From: Candidatus Borkfalkia faecigallinarum
GTDB taxonomy: Bacteria; Bacillota; Clostridia; Christensenellales; Borkfalkiaceae
Assembly: GCA_019114625.1 (NCBI GenBank)
Contig: DXFD01000057.1
Coordinates: 1-36,831 of the forward strand
Direction: 5' to 3'
DNA length: 36,831 bases
Part shown: positions 15,979-23,962 of the stretch, in pieces
Position numbering within the stretch: position 1 is the first letter of the stretch
Layout: each line of letters opens with the position of its first letter
Translations under genes and position numbers: made by a program
Notes under the pieces: model-generated
Told to the model about the DNA's origin: nothing
Database searches by the model: none
The model's input: only the letters and a program-made list of their open reading frames with translations

Positions 15979-16479
15979 TCAGTTGTATTTGGCGAGGATG
16001 CCCTCGATCTCCTCGGGCGTGACCTTGCCGTACACGTCGTCGTTGACGGTCATCACGGGCGCGAGGCCGCAGCAGCCGATGCAGCGCGTCGCATCCAGCG
16101 AGAATTTGAGGTCGTCCGTGCATTGGCCGCCCTCGATGTTGAGCGTCTCACACAGCTTTTTATAGACGTCGCCCGAGCCCTTGACGTAGCACGCCGTGCC
16201 GAGGCAGACGCCGATCTTATACTGCCCCTTCGGGAAGAGCGAGAACTGCGCGTAGAAGGTGGCGACGCCGTACACTTCCGCGGCGGACGTGCCGAGCTCC
16301 TCGGCGATGATCTGCTGTACCGGTTCGGGCAGGTAGCCGTAAATATCCTGCGCCTTTTGCAGAGCGGCGATCATCAGCCCGTTGTCGCCGTGCGACTCCT
16401 TCAATTCCGCCAGCGCCGCGCGCAGCTTCGCTTCCTGTTCCTTCGTCCCGTTGAAGGGAACGTCGATCTTTTTAGCCAA
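15979..16479 (-). CDS. hydC: NuoE-like hydrogenase subunit HydC
   Basis: 166 residues, the 24-kDa complex I family. An N-terminal helical bundle (LQKAQDIYGYLPEPVQQIIA near 40-59; VYGVATFYAQFSLFPKGQY near 69-87) is followed by a thioredoxin-like [2Fe-2S] domain with CLGTACYVKG near 92-101 and CIGCCGLAPV near 133-142, supplying four cluster cysteines. It relays electrons in the NADH/ferredoxin-linked hydrogenase. The start is TTG 16479, supported by GGAGG nine bases upstream; there is no in-frame ATG nearby. It is the first gene of the five-gene operon. Confidence 0.94.
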   Translation of the reverse strand: MAKKIDVPFNGTKEQEAKLRAALAELKESHGDNGLMIAALQKAQDIYGYLPEPVQQIIAEELGTSAAEVYGVATFYAQFSLFPKGQYKIGVCLGTACYVKGSGDVYKKLCETLNIEGGQCTDDLKFSLDATRCIGCCGLAPVMTVNDDVYGKVTPEEIEGILAKYN

Positions 16480-16547
16480 TGTAACCTACCTCCGACTGTA
16501 TCGTGCCGGGGCGCGCCCGACCCGTTTTTAATGTGCTTAGTAGTTCT

Positions 16548-16576
16548 ATTCTAACATAAAAAGAAATTTATTTCAA
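16548..16576 (-). promoter_or_regulatory. Promoter of the hydrogenase operon
   Basis: TTGAAA (16571-16576), 17 bp, TAGAAT (16548-16553), in an AT-rich island. Confidence 0.75.
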
Positions 16577-16664
16577 TAATTCTCTCCTCTGTTTGAAAAG
16601 AAATTTTATCCTTTGTGCGTTTTTTACCTTTTGCCGCATTTTGGAAGATACTGCCGCCGCGGCG

Positions 16665-16725
16665 CGCGATTTTTGTCCCGCCCGCGCGGTTTTTTGCTCC
16701 GCCCGCGCGATTTTTGTCCCTTTTG
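16665..16725. repeat. Three ~20-bp tandem repeats
   Basis: Units begin at 16665, 16685 and 16706, pattern CGCG(A/G)TTTTTTG(T/C)(T/C)CCGCCCG. They lie between the divergent hydrogenase and citrate synthase promoters. No gene is supported in 16577-16755. Confidence 0.7.
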
Positions 16726-16755
16726 CCCCTTTTTCCCGCCCGGGCGGAGGCATAC

Positions 16756-16784
16756 TTGACTTTTTTCACAAATTATGGTATACT
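16756..16784 (+). promoter_or_regulatory. Promoter of citrate synthase
   Basis: TTGACT (16756-16761), 17 bp, extended TGGTATACT with -10 at 16779-16784. Confidence 0.8.
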
Positions 16785-16850
16785 TTATCAATCGGAATAT
16801 CGTTTTTGAATTGCAGGCTCCGAAATCTGATACAAAAAGGAGGCACTTCC

Positions 16851-18245
16851 ATGAATTACAACGACCTGCGGGACAACCTCGCCGCCCGCTTTTCCAAGTA
16901 CGCGCAGGATCTGTCCGAACTGACCAGGATGGCGAGCAAGAGCGACATCATCAATCCCAAATTATACGAAAAATACGACGTGAAGCGCGGCCTGCGCGAC
17001 GTGAACGGCAACGGCGTCGTCTGCGGGCTGACGGAGATCTCGGAGATCCGGGCCTTCGGCAAGGACGCGGACGGGAACAAGATCCCCATCGACGGGCAGC
17101 TGTACTACCGCGGCATCAGCATCCGCGACCTGGTCGCGGGGGAGATCGGCCGCCGCTTCGCCTTTGAAGAGGCGTCCTTCCTGCTGCTGTTCGGCCATCT
17201 GCCCACGCAGGCGCAGCTGGACCGCTTCTGCGAGATCTTGTCCGATTTCCGCAGCCTTCCCCCCTCCTTCGTGCGGGACATCATCATGAAGGCGCCCTCG
17301 CGCGACATGATGAACATGCTGGCGCGCAGCGTGCTCTCCCTCTACTCCTACGACCCCCGCCCCGACGACGTCTCCAAAAAGAACGTGCTGCGCCAGTCGC
17401 TGCAGCTGATCGCCCAGTTCCCGCTGCTGGCGGTCTACAGCCAGAAGGCGTACGCCTACTACCACTCGGACGCCTCCCTCTTCATCCACAAGCCGCAAAA
17501 GGAACTTTCCACCGCGGAAAACATCCTGTACATGCTGCGCGAGGACTGCAAGTTCTCCGCGCTGGAGGCGCAGGTGCTCGACCTCTGCCTCGTGCTGCAC
17601 GCCGAGCACGGCGGCGGCAACAACTCCACCTTCACCACCCACGTCGTCACCTCGTCGGGGACGGACACCTATTCCTCGGTGGCGGCGTCGCTCGGCTCGC
17701 TCAAAGGCCCCAAGCACGGCGGCGCGAACATCAAGGTGTGCGAGATGTTCGACTGCATCAAGGAAGCCGTGCCCGATTTTGACCGCGGCAAGCTCAAAGA
17801 TTTTGTGGCGAAGATCCTCAACAAGGAGGCCTACGACCACACGGGGCTGGTTTACGGCATGGGGCACGCGGTGTACTCCCTCTCCGACCCGCGCGCGGAC
17901 ATCCTCCGCACCTTCGCCGAAAAGCTCGCGGCGGAAAAGCACAAGGAAGAGGAGTACGAGATGCGCAAATACGTCGCGCAGGCCGCCGCCGAGCTCATCG
18001 CCGAAAAGCGGCGCATCTACAAGGGCGTCAGCCCCAACGTCGACTTCTATTCGGGATTCGTGTACGATATGCTCGACCTCCCGCGCGAGCTGTACACCCC
18101 CTTCTTCGCGGTCTCGCGCATCGTGGGCTGGTCCGCCCACCGCATGGAGGAGATCACCAACGGCGGCAAGATCATCCGCCCCGGCTACCAGGCCGTGGCG
18201 CCGCGCCGGCCGTATATCCCCGTCGAACAGCGCACGGGCGAATGA
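16851..18245 (+). CDS. gltA: Citrate synthase
   Basis: 464 residues, a full-length cytoplasmic citrate synthase. Active-site regions are LHAEHGGGNNSTF near 263-275 and GPKHGGAN near 296-303 (the two catalytic histidines), then YGMGHAVYS near 342-350 and SPNVDFYSGFVYDML near 393-407 with the catalytic aspartate. It condenses acetyl-CoA with oxaloacetate, here probably feeding 2-oxoglutarate and hence the glutamate made by GdhA. No aconitase or isocitrate dehydrogenase gene is next to it. A very good AAAGGAGG lies eight bases before ATG 16851. It is a single-gene transcript. Confidence 0.95.
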   Translation: MNYNDLRDNLAARFSKYAQDLSELTRMASKSDIINPKLYEKYDVKRGLRDVNGNGVVCGLTEISEIRAFGKDADGNKIPIDGQLYYRGISIRDLVAGEIGRRFAFEEASFLLLFGHLPTQAQLDRFCEILSDFRSLPPSFVRDIIMKAPSRDMMNMLARSVLSLYSYDPRPDDVSKKNVLRQSLQLIAQFPLLAVYSQKAYAYYHSDASLFIHKPQKELSTAENILYMLREDCKFSALEAQVLDLCLVLHAEHGGGNNSTFTTHVVTSSGTDTYSSVAASLGSLKGPKHGGANIKVCEMFDCIKEAVPDFDRGKLKDFVAKILNKEAYDHTGLVYGMGHAVYSLSDPRADILRTFAEKLAAEKHKEEEYEMRKYVAQAAAELIAEKRRIYKGVSPNVDFYSGFVYDMLDLPRELYTPFFAVSRIVGWSAHRMEEITNGGKIIRPGYQAVAPRRPYIPVEQRTGE

Positions 18246-18314
18246 CCCGCCCCCGCGCGGGCGACGCGCGGACAGCCGCCCCGCGCGGGCGAAAACTGCC
18301 AAAGAACGCCGAAA

Positions 18315-18349
18315 GGACGCCTGCACAGCGCGGGCGCCCTTCTTTTTTT
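18315..18349 (+). terminator. Terminator after citrate synthase
   Basis: GGACGCC pairs with GGGCGCCC with one mismatch, followed by TTCTTTTTTT. Confidence 0.6.
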
Positions 18350-18382
18350 CGGTTTTGAATTTGTCCCGCGCGGGTGGGCGGG

Positions 18383-18415
18383 GCGCGCCTTTGCGGCACT
18401 GCCGCAAAGGCGCGC
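18383..18415. repeat. Perfect 15-bp stem hairpin
   Basis: GCGCGCCTTTGCGGC (18383-18397) pairs with 18401-18415 around the loop ACT. On the minus strand it could help end the unit that stops at 18533; it lacks a strong T tract. Confidence 0.7.
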
Positions 18416-18467
18416 TTTCGTCTGCGGCGGGCCGTCCGCGCGGCGGAACGAACGGCGAACGCGATGT

Positions 18468-18544
18468 CCCCTCACGGCGCGGGCGCGCCGCATGAAAACC
18501 TACTTGCAGAGCGGGCGCGCCGCATGACCCCCTCACGGCGCGGG
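18468..18544. repeat. Interleaved direct repeats
   Basis: GCGGGCGCGCCGCATGA occurs at 18479-18495 and 18511-18527, and CCCCTCACGGCGCGGG at 18468-18483 and 18529-18544. The second copy reaches into the end of the gene at 18533. Confidence 0.75.
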
Positions 18545-19702
18545 GCGAACGGGGGCGGGGTTTTCGAGCAGGCCGAACTCGCGTTCGAGCGCGGGCGCCG
18601 CATACAGCGGCGAGCACTCGGCGGAGAGGTCGTACCACTCCGCCAGGGGGTGCGCCCGCAGGCTCTCCCACGCGCCCTCCCCCGCGCCGCGCGCGCCCTC
18701 TCCCGTTCCTTGCGGCGGCGGGGCGGGACAGATGCGGTCAGCAAAGCGGACGAGCAGCCGCGCCGACGTGTACAGCCGGCTGCGCACCTCGGCAAAACGG
18801 ACGCCGAGATCGAAGCTCTGTTCCCCCGTCGGCACGCGCACGTTGGAAAAGAGGGCGGACGCGGGCATATCCAGCCGCGCGGCGGCGCGCGCGACGCGCG
18901 CCGCATAGTCGGGCACGAAAAAGGGGCGCGGCCTGCCCTCGGCAAACAGGGCGGCATACCGCCGCGCGAAGTAGGCGAGCACCGCCCCGCTCCCGCCCGG
19001 GGCATGGCGGGCGGCGGCCTCGCAGCCGAAGGCGGGGAACGCCCGCTTTTCCGCTTCCGCGAGCAGGGCGGCAAAGAGCAGGTCCTCCCGCCCCGCGGGC
19101 GAGGCGGGGTCGCTCTCCGCGGCCAGCATGGCGGCACGGCGCAGGCCGCGCGCGTCGTGCGATGCGTCCGAAAAGCAGCCGTCGACCTCCAACTCCTCCG
19201 CGCACAGGGCGCAGAGGGCGACGTCCGCCCGCGCCTGCTCCCCGCCGCGCAGGATCTCCCCGTCCGCGAGCACGGCGTCCGGCTCGTCCAGCGGATACCC
19301 GTCCCAGGGGGCGGGGGCGACGGGCGAAAGCACCTCCTTCGCCGCGGGGCGCACGGGCAGCAGCAGGCAGAACCCGCCGCGCAGGGTGCGGAAAAAGCGC
19401 GCCGCGCGCAGCGCTCGCCCGCCGACGGCGACGACGGCGCGCACGTCGTCGGGCAGGGCGAATAGCGCGGTGAGGTCCTCCCCCTCCCCCAGCAGGACGC
19501 AGGCGGGGCGATAGGCGCGCAGCGACGCCCGCACCGACTCGGTCAGGGCGGCGTCCGCGCTCTCGTCCGCGATCAATGCCGCCCGCCCGTAGGGCAGCAG
19601 CGCGCGCAGCACTTCCCCCGCGGCGGAACACTTGGCGCGGACCGGGCGGGTGCGCAGCCCGCCGCGGCGCAGCGCCGCCGAAACTTCTTCTTCGATGAAC
19701 AT
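18533..19702 (-). CDS. Unassigned protein, distant dehydroquinate-synthase-like fold
   Basis: 389 residues. I do not recognise it firmly. The order of features recalls the iron-alcohol dehydrogenase/3-dehydroquinate synthase/glycerol-1-phosphate dehydrogenase superfamily: an N-terminal nucleotide-like half (AALIADESAD near 38-47; VRAVVAVGGRALRAARFFRTL near 85-105, where the family has a GGGS loop) and a helical C-terminal half with EAAARHAPGGSGAVLAYFARRYAALF. The usual glycine loop and metal histidines are largely degraded, so catalysis is doubtful. The C-terminus has a Gly/Glu-rich linker near 343-352. ATG 19702 has GGAGG about nine bases upstream. It follows hisC on the same strand (113-base gap) and may be co-transcribed. 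Confidence 0.6.
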   Translation of the reverse strand: MFIEEEVSAALRRGGLRTRPVRAKCSAAGEVLRALLPYGRAALIADESADAALTESVRASLRAYRPACVLLGEGEDLTALFALPDDVRAVVAVGGRALRAARFFRTLRGGFCLLLPVRPAAKEVLSPVAPAPWDGYPLDEPDAVLADGEILRGGEQARADVALCALCAEELEVDGCFSDASHDARGLRRAAMLAAESDPASPAGREDLLFAALLAEAEKRAFPAFGCEAAARHAPGGSGAVLAYFARRYAALFAEGRPRPFFVPDYAARVARAAARLDMPASALFSNVRVPTGEQSFDLGVRFAEVRSRLYTSARLLVRFADRICPAPPPQGTGEGARGAGEGAWESLRAHPLAEWYDLSAECSPLYAAPALEREFGLLENPAPVRPAP

Positions 19703-19815
19703 AAAAAACACACCTCCCTCTCTTTCTTCGGCAGATGTGCTTCTTTCGTAAAAGGTCCGCGCGGCGCGGAAAAAGTAACCAAGACGGCAAAGCCCGCGGC
19801 GCGCAAAGGCGCGCG

Positions 19816-20880
19816 TCAGCGGCCGAGCAGGCCGCGCAGGGCGGAAAGCAGCGCGTCGTTCTCGGCGGCGGTGCCGACCGTGATGCGGTTGTAGGCGGAT
19901 ATGCGCGGCTTGTCGAAATGGCGGACGAGCACCCCCCTCTCGCGCAGGCCGGCGTAGATCTCCTTCCCGCCCCGCTCGGCATGGCGAGCGAAGAGGAAGT
20001 TGGCGCACGAGGGCAGCACGGCAAAGCCCAGCTCTTCCAGCGCGCGGGCGAGGCGGGCGCGCTCGGCGACGACGCGCGCCGTCGTTTCGGCGTAGTAGGC
20101 GGCGTCGGAGACGGCGGCGGCGCACACCGCCTGACAGACGCGGTCGACGGGATAGGAATTGAAGCTGTCGCGGCAGCGCTCCAGCCCCTCGATCAGCCCG
20201 CGGCTGCCGACGGCGTAGCCGCAGCGGATGCCCGCCAGCGAATAGCCCTTGGAAAAGGTCTTGACGACGAGCAGATTTTCATACATTTTGGTCAGCGGCA
20301 CGGCGCTCTGCCCGAAGAAGGGCATGTACGCCTCGTCAAGGATGACCACGCGCCCCGCGTTGGCGGCGACGAAGGGCTCGATCTGCGCGAGGGGGATGCC
20401 GATGCCCGTGGGTGCGTTGGGGTTGGCGACGAGCAGCCCCTGCGCCTTTGCCGCGGTGAGTTTGGAAAGGTCCTGCGTGAAGTCCTCTTCCAGCGGCACG
20501 ACGGTGTGCGGGATACCGAAAAAGCCGCAAAAGACGGGGTAAAAACTGTATGTGACGTCGGCGAACGCCGCGCCCGCGCCGTCCTCGTCAAAGAAGGCGG
20601 GGAAGCAGAGGGCGAGCACCTCGTCGCTGCCGTTCCCGCAAAAGACGTTTTCGGGCGAGACGCCCTCCGCCGCGGCGATCGCCTCGCGCAGCGCGCGCAT
20701 CTCGAGGGGCGGATACAGCTTCAGGGAATCGAGGTCGTAGTCCAGATACGCCGCCATCGCGCGGGGCGAGGGCGGGTACGGGTTCTCGTTGGTGTTGAGT
20801 TTGACGTAGCGGCGGTCGGACGGCTGTTCGCCCGCCGTGTACGGGGCGATCGTGCGCGCCCGGCGGCTGAGTAGATCCAT
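19816..20880 (-). CDS. hisC: Histidinol-phosphate aminotransferase
   Basis: 354 residues, a PLP-dependent fold-type I aminotransferase. Visible are LNTNENPYPPSPRA near 28-41, FCGNGSDEVLALC near 79-91, NPNAPTG near 152-158, ILDEAYMPF near 178-186, and the PLP-lysine motif TFSKGYSLAGIRCGYAVG near 208-225. It converts imidazole-acetol phosphate to histidinol phosphate in histidine synthesis; HisC homologues may also act on aromatic amino acids. No other his gene is nearby. ATG 20880 follows GGGAGG and a short CCCGT-CAC-ACGGG hairpin in the leader. Confidence 0.93.
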   Translation of the reverse strand: MDLLSRRARTIAPYTAGEQPSDRRYVKLNTNENPYPPSPRAMAAYLDYDLDSLKLYPPLEMRALREAIAAAEGVSPENVFCGNGSDEVLALCFPAFFDEDGAGAAFADVTYSFYPVFCGFFGIPHTVVPLEEDFTQDLSKLTAAKAQGLLVANPNAPTGIGIPLAQIEPFVAANAGRVVILDEAYMPFFGQSAVPLTKMYENLLVVKTFSKGYSLAGIRCGYAVGSRGLIEGLERCRDSFNSYPVDRVCQAVCAAAVSDAAYYAETTARVVAERARLARALEELGFAVLPSCANFLFARHAERGGKEIYAGLRERGVLVRHFDKPRISAYNRITVGTAAENDALLSALRGLLGR

Positions 20881-20910
20881 CTGTTCTTTTCCTCCCGTGT
20901 GACGGGATTT

Positions 20911-20939
20911 ATCATACAATGTTTCCCCGCAAAAGTCAA
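20911..20939 (-). promoter_or_regulatory. Promoter of hisC
   Basis: TTGACT (20934-20939), 17 bp, TATGAT (20911-20916). A 28-bp GC palindrome (20941-20968) abuts the -35 box upstream and may be the terminator of cwlD. Confidence 0.75.
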
Positions 20940-21049
20940 GCGGCGGCGCGCCGTACGGCGCGCCGCCGCCCTCCTTCGACAAAAAAACAGCTGTTTCCGC
21001 ATATTTTTCACGCGCGGGGCGATGCCTTTGCCCGCCGCGCGAAAGCCCT

Positions 21050-21730
21050 TCAGCAAAAATAGGCGAGGGCGCCGCGGAACACGGCGAGGGCGAGCGTGCG
21101 GCGGTACTCATCGGTGCACAGCAGCGCCTCCTCCTCGCGGTTGGAGAGGAAGCCGCATTCGACGATGACGGAGGTGTACGGCGTGCAGTTGAGCAGGTAG
21201 TAATCGCCCGCGAGCGGGGCGTACCCGCCGCCCCACAGCCCGTTCAGCTCCCGCTGGATGGAGGAAGCGAGCGACGCCGCCCCCGCCTCCCCCGCGCGGT
21301 AAAAGACCTGCCCGCCCCGTCGGCTGCGGTCGGCGGGAAAGGTGTTTTGGTGGACGGAGAGGACGATGTCCGGCTTCGCCTGCTCGATGCGGGCGCGGCG
21401 CGCCTGCATATCCCGCTTTTTGTGCCCGCCGACGGGCAGCCCGTACAGCCCGCCGCCGTTCGTGCGGGTCAGCACCACGCGGAAGCCCGCGTCCGCGAAC
21501 AGCTCTTCCAGGATCCGGACGATCGAGAGGTTGATGTCGCTCTCGCGCACGCCCGTATCCGTGCCGATGACGCCGGGGTCGATGCCGCCGTGGCCGGCGT
21601 CCAGCACGACGACGGGGCGGAAGGCGGGAGACGCCTTGACGGCGCTGACGGCAGACAGGCCGAAGCAGAGCGCCAGGCAAAACGCCGCGGCGGCCGCAAG
21701 CGCCGCCAGACTTTTTTTGCGCACAAGCAT
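21050..21730 (-). CDS. cwlD: N-acetylmuramoyl-L-alanine amidase CwlD
   Basis: 226 residues, close to the size of CwlD. An N-terminal signal or anchor (basic MLVRKK then a hydrophobic stretch to about residue 30) is followed by an Amidase_3 domain. The zinc and catalytic landmarks are VLDAGHGGIDPG near 42-53, RESDINLS near 63-70, VLSVHQNTFPA near 122-132, and SVIVECGFLSN near 186-196. In spore formers CwlD removes peptides from cortex peptidoglycan as the first step to muramic-delta-lactam, needed for germination; the assignment over other Amidase_3 enzymes rests on size, sequence feel and the sporulating context. The start ATG 21730 has a weak site (GGATAG). No vegetative promoter is seen. 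Confidence 0.87.
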   Translation of the reverse strand: MLVRKKSLAALAAAAAFCLALCFGLSAVSAVKASPAFRPVVVLDAGHGGIDPGVIGTDTGVRESDINLSIVRILEELFADAGFRVVLTRTNGGGLYGLPVGGHKKRDMQARRARIEQAKPDIVLSVHQNTFPADRSRRGGQVFYRAGEAGAASLASSIQRELNGLWGGGYAPLAGDYYLLNCTPYTSVIVECGFLSNREEEALLCTDEYRRTLALAVFRGALAYFC

Positions 21731-21840
21731 ACGCTATCCTATGCCGCCGCCCGCCCGCGTATGCCGCAAAGGGCGGATGCCGCCGCCCTTGCCCCGATCT
21801 GTCCCCGCCCGATCGCCCGAGAAAGACAAAATACGGCGGC

Positions 21841-21874
21841 AAAAGGCGGCGCCCCGCATAGAGCGGGGCGCCGC
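21841..21874 (-). terminator. Terminator after cysK
   Basis: A 12-bp stem (21846-21857 with 21863-21874) followed on the minus strand by a short TTTT run. Confidence 0.8.
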
Positions 21875-21892
21875 GCGCGTCCTTTTTACAAT

Positions 21893-22819
21893 TTATGCGC
21901 CGAAGAGGTCGGTCGAGAGATAGCGCATCCCCGTGTCGGGCAGGATGACGGCGATCGACTTGCCCGCGTTTTTCGCGCGGGCGGCGACGAGGCGCGCCGC
22001 GTACACCGCCGCGCCCGCCGTGATGCCCGCGAACACGCCGTCCGTGCGGGCGATCTCGCGCGCGGCGGCAAAGGCTTCCTCGTCCGAGACGGGGATGACC
22101 TCGTCGAGGAGGGAGGTGTCGAGGATGGCGGGCACGAATCCCGCGCCGATCCCCTGCAGGCCGTGCGCGCCCGCCTTCCCGCCCGAGAGCACGGCGGAAT
22201 TTTTCGGTTCCACCGCGACGGCGCGCAGGGCGGGGTTTTTCTCCTTCAAATAGCGGACGGCGCCGCCGATGGTCCCGCCCGTACCCACGCCCGCGACGAA
22301 AAAGTCCACCTTCCCCGCCGCATCCTGCCAGATCTCGGGGCCGGTCGTCGCGTAGTGCGCGGCAGGATTAGCGGGGTTGACGAACTGCCCCGCGAGGACG
22401 CTGCCCTCGATGCGCGCGTGCAGGCGGTTTGCCTCGGCGATGGCGCCCGCCATCCCCTCCCGCCCCGGCGTGAGCACGAGCTCGGCGCCGAACGCCGCGA
22501 GCAGCTTGCGCCGCTCGGCGCTCATCGTGTCCGGCATGGTCAGGATGAGCCGATAGCCGCGCACCGCGCACAGGGCGGCGAGCCCGATGCCCGTGTTGCC
22601 GCTGGTCGGCTCGATGACGGTGCCGCCCGGGCGCAGCCCGCCCGCGCGCTCCGCCTCGTCTAAAATAAAGAGGGCGGCGCGGTCCTTGACGCTGCCCGTC
22701 GGGTTGAGATATTCGAGTTTGACGAGCAGCCGCGCGCCCAGCCCGTGCGCCCGTTCATAGCCGCACAGCTCGAGCAGCGGCGTCCGCCCCACCAGTTCGG
22801 CGATACTTTTTGCGATCAT
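21893..22819 (-). CDS. cysK: Cysteine synthase (O-acetylserine sulfhydrylase)
   Basis: 308 residues, the standard length. The PLP lysine lies in LNPTGSVKDRAA near 38-49; the substrate loop is EPTSGNTGIGLA near 69-80; the phosphate-binding loop is GVGTGGTIGGA near 176-186. The enzyme makes cysteine from O-acetylserine and sulfide. The later loop reads GITAGAAVYAA where the family commonly has GISSGAA, a mild change. ATG 22819 follows GGGGAGGG. It is a single-gene transcript with a good promoter and terminator; no serine acetyltransferase gene is adjacent. Confidence 0.94.
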   Translation of the reverse strand: MIAKSIAELVGRTPLLELCGYERAHGLGARLLVKLEYLNPTGSVKDRAALFILDEAERAGGLRPGGTVIEPTSGNTGIGLAALCAVRGYRLILTMPDTMSAERRKLLAAFGAELVLTPGREGMAGAIAEANRLHARIEGSVLAGQFVNPANPAAHYATTGPEIWQDAAGKVDFFVAGVGTGGTIGGAVRYLKEKNPALRAVAVEPKNSAVLSGGKAGAHGLQGIGAGFVPAILDTSLLDEVIPVSDEEAFAAAREIARTDGVFAGITAGAAVYAARLVAARAKNAGKSIAVILPDTGMRYLSTDLFGA

Positions 22820-22858
22820 TCGGCGTTCCCTCCCCTATGCCTGCTTTTTGTTTTTTCT

Positions 22859-22887
22859 ATTATACCCCATCGCGCAGGATTTGTAAA
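22859..22887 (-). promoter_or_regulatory. Promoter of cysK
   Basis: TTTACA (22882-22887), 17 bp, TATAAT (22859-22864). Confidence 0.8.
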
Positions 22888-22922
22888 CCGCACGGACGAA
22901 AAATCCGCCGTCCGTTCGCCGC

Positions 22923-22995
22923 TTTCCGCTTTGGGGAAGAAGCGCCGTCATTTCGCCATTTTCCGCTTTGGGGAAGAAGCGCCGCCATTTCGCCG
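22923..22995. repeat. 37-bp tandem duplication
   Basis: Copies at 22923-22959 and 22960-22995, sharing TTTCCGCTTTGGGGAAGAAG and the following bases with very few changes. It lies between the ABC permease end and the cysK promoter. Confidence 0.85.
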
Positions 22996-22999
22996 CTTT

Positions 23000-23049
23000 G
23001 GCGCGGGGCGGCCGTCTTATTTGCGGCGCGGGGCGGCCGTCTTATTTGC
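23000..23049. repeat. 25-bp tandem duplication over the permease stop codon
   Basis: Identical copies at 23000-23024 and 23025-23049. The second copy contains the last codons and stop of the ABC permease; the first is an untranslated echo of them. Confidence 0.9.
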
Positions 23050-23962
23050 GGCGCAGGGCGGCGGCGAGCAGGCAGAGCAGGCCGAAGAGAAGAAAGGCGC
23101 CCGCCAGGACCGCCGCCATGACGGGAGGCTCGACCGTGGCGGCGCCGAAGAAGTCGAACGTCATGGAGAACTGTTCGGCGAGGGCGTCGGCAAAGGGCTC
23201 GCCGACGGGCGCGGGGAGTGTGGCGGCGACGTTTTCCAGCGCGCCCTGCATCATGAAGTTGCGGAACAGCCCCGCCGAATAGGTGCCGGGGATGAACAGC
23301 GTGAAATACTGCACCCCTTTCGGGAAATAGGTGACGGGCATATACGCGCCGATGAGGAAGCCGACCACCGTGCCGAGGATGACGTTCAAACCCGTGAACG
23401 CGCCCTGCGAACGGAAAAAGCCGACCACAAAGACGAGCAGCGTGGAAGAGGCGAGCACGGACAGGACGAGGGTGCCGACGCAGCCGAGCACGTCGAGCGC
23501 GGTCAGGTACCAGCCGCCCGTGACCGCCAGCCAGACGAGGCAGACGGCGAGCACGATGCCGCCGATGAGCAGGCCCGCGAACACGACGGCGCAGAAATAG
23601 GAAACCGCCGGCAGCCAGCGCGGGAGCGGGGAAGCGAGATAGTCGGCGGAGATACCGCGCGACTTGTCGGTGATCATGATGCCGCAGGCGCACAGCGGTA
23701 CGGTGATGCAGGCGCAGGAGACGGTACCGACGAGCATCCAGCTGTCGCAGAAGGCGCGCACGGCATCCTCCGTCTCCGCGGAGGGGACAACACCCGCCTC
23801 CTCGAGCGAGGCGAGCAGGCCGTCGACCTGGATGCGGCCGAGGAAAAGCACATACAGCGCCAGCACGATGAGGGGCGCGAGCAGCGCGAAGAAAACGTTG
23901 GCGCGGTCCTTGACGAAGACCTTCCAATTGCGGGCGGTCAGCCGCGCGAGGGCGTACATCAT
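23042..23962 (-). CDS. ABC-2 type exporter permease
   Basis: 306 residues with about six membrane helices in ABC-2 order: a first helix (ANVFFALLAPLIVLALYVLF), a long external loop, then five helices, with FIPGTYSAGLFRN between helices four and six. It pairs with the ATPase encoded directly upstream to export an unknown compound; drug or lipid-like substrates are typical. ATG 23962 overlaps the ATPase stop (ATGA), with GGAGG seven bases upstream. The next ATG (23959) and one at 23983 are less well placed. Only one permease gene is present, so it would work as a homodimer. Confidence 0.88.
   Translation of the reverse strand: MMYALARLTARNWKVFVKDRANVFFALLAPLIVLALYVLFLGRIQVDGLLASLEEAGVVPSAETEDAVRAFCDSWMLVGTVSCACITVPLCACGIMITDKSRGISADYLASPLPRWLPAVSYFCAVVFAGLLIGGIVLAVCLVWLAVTGGWYLTALDVLGCVGTLVLSVLASSTLLVFVVGFFRSQGAFTGLNVILGTVVGFLIGAYMPVTYFPKGVQYFTLFIPGTYSAGLFRNFMMQGALENVAATLPAPVGEPFADALAEQFSMTFDFFGAATVEPPVMAAVLAGAFLLFGLLCLLAAALRRK

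Noticed and set aside
16551-16769. Minus-strand 72-residue frame with Arg-Ala-Gly-Gly repeats
   Set aside because: It begins at a GTG inside the citrate synthase promoter without a ribosome site, and the repeat is a DNA tandem repeat between two promoters.
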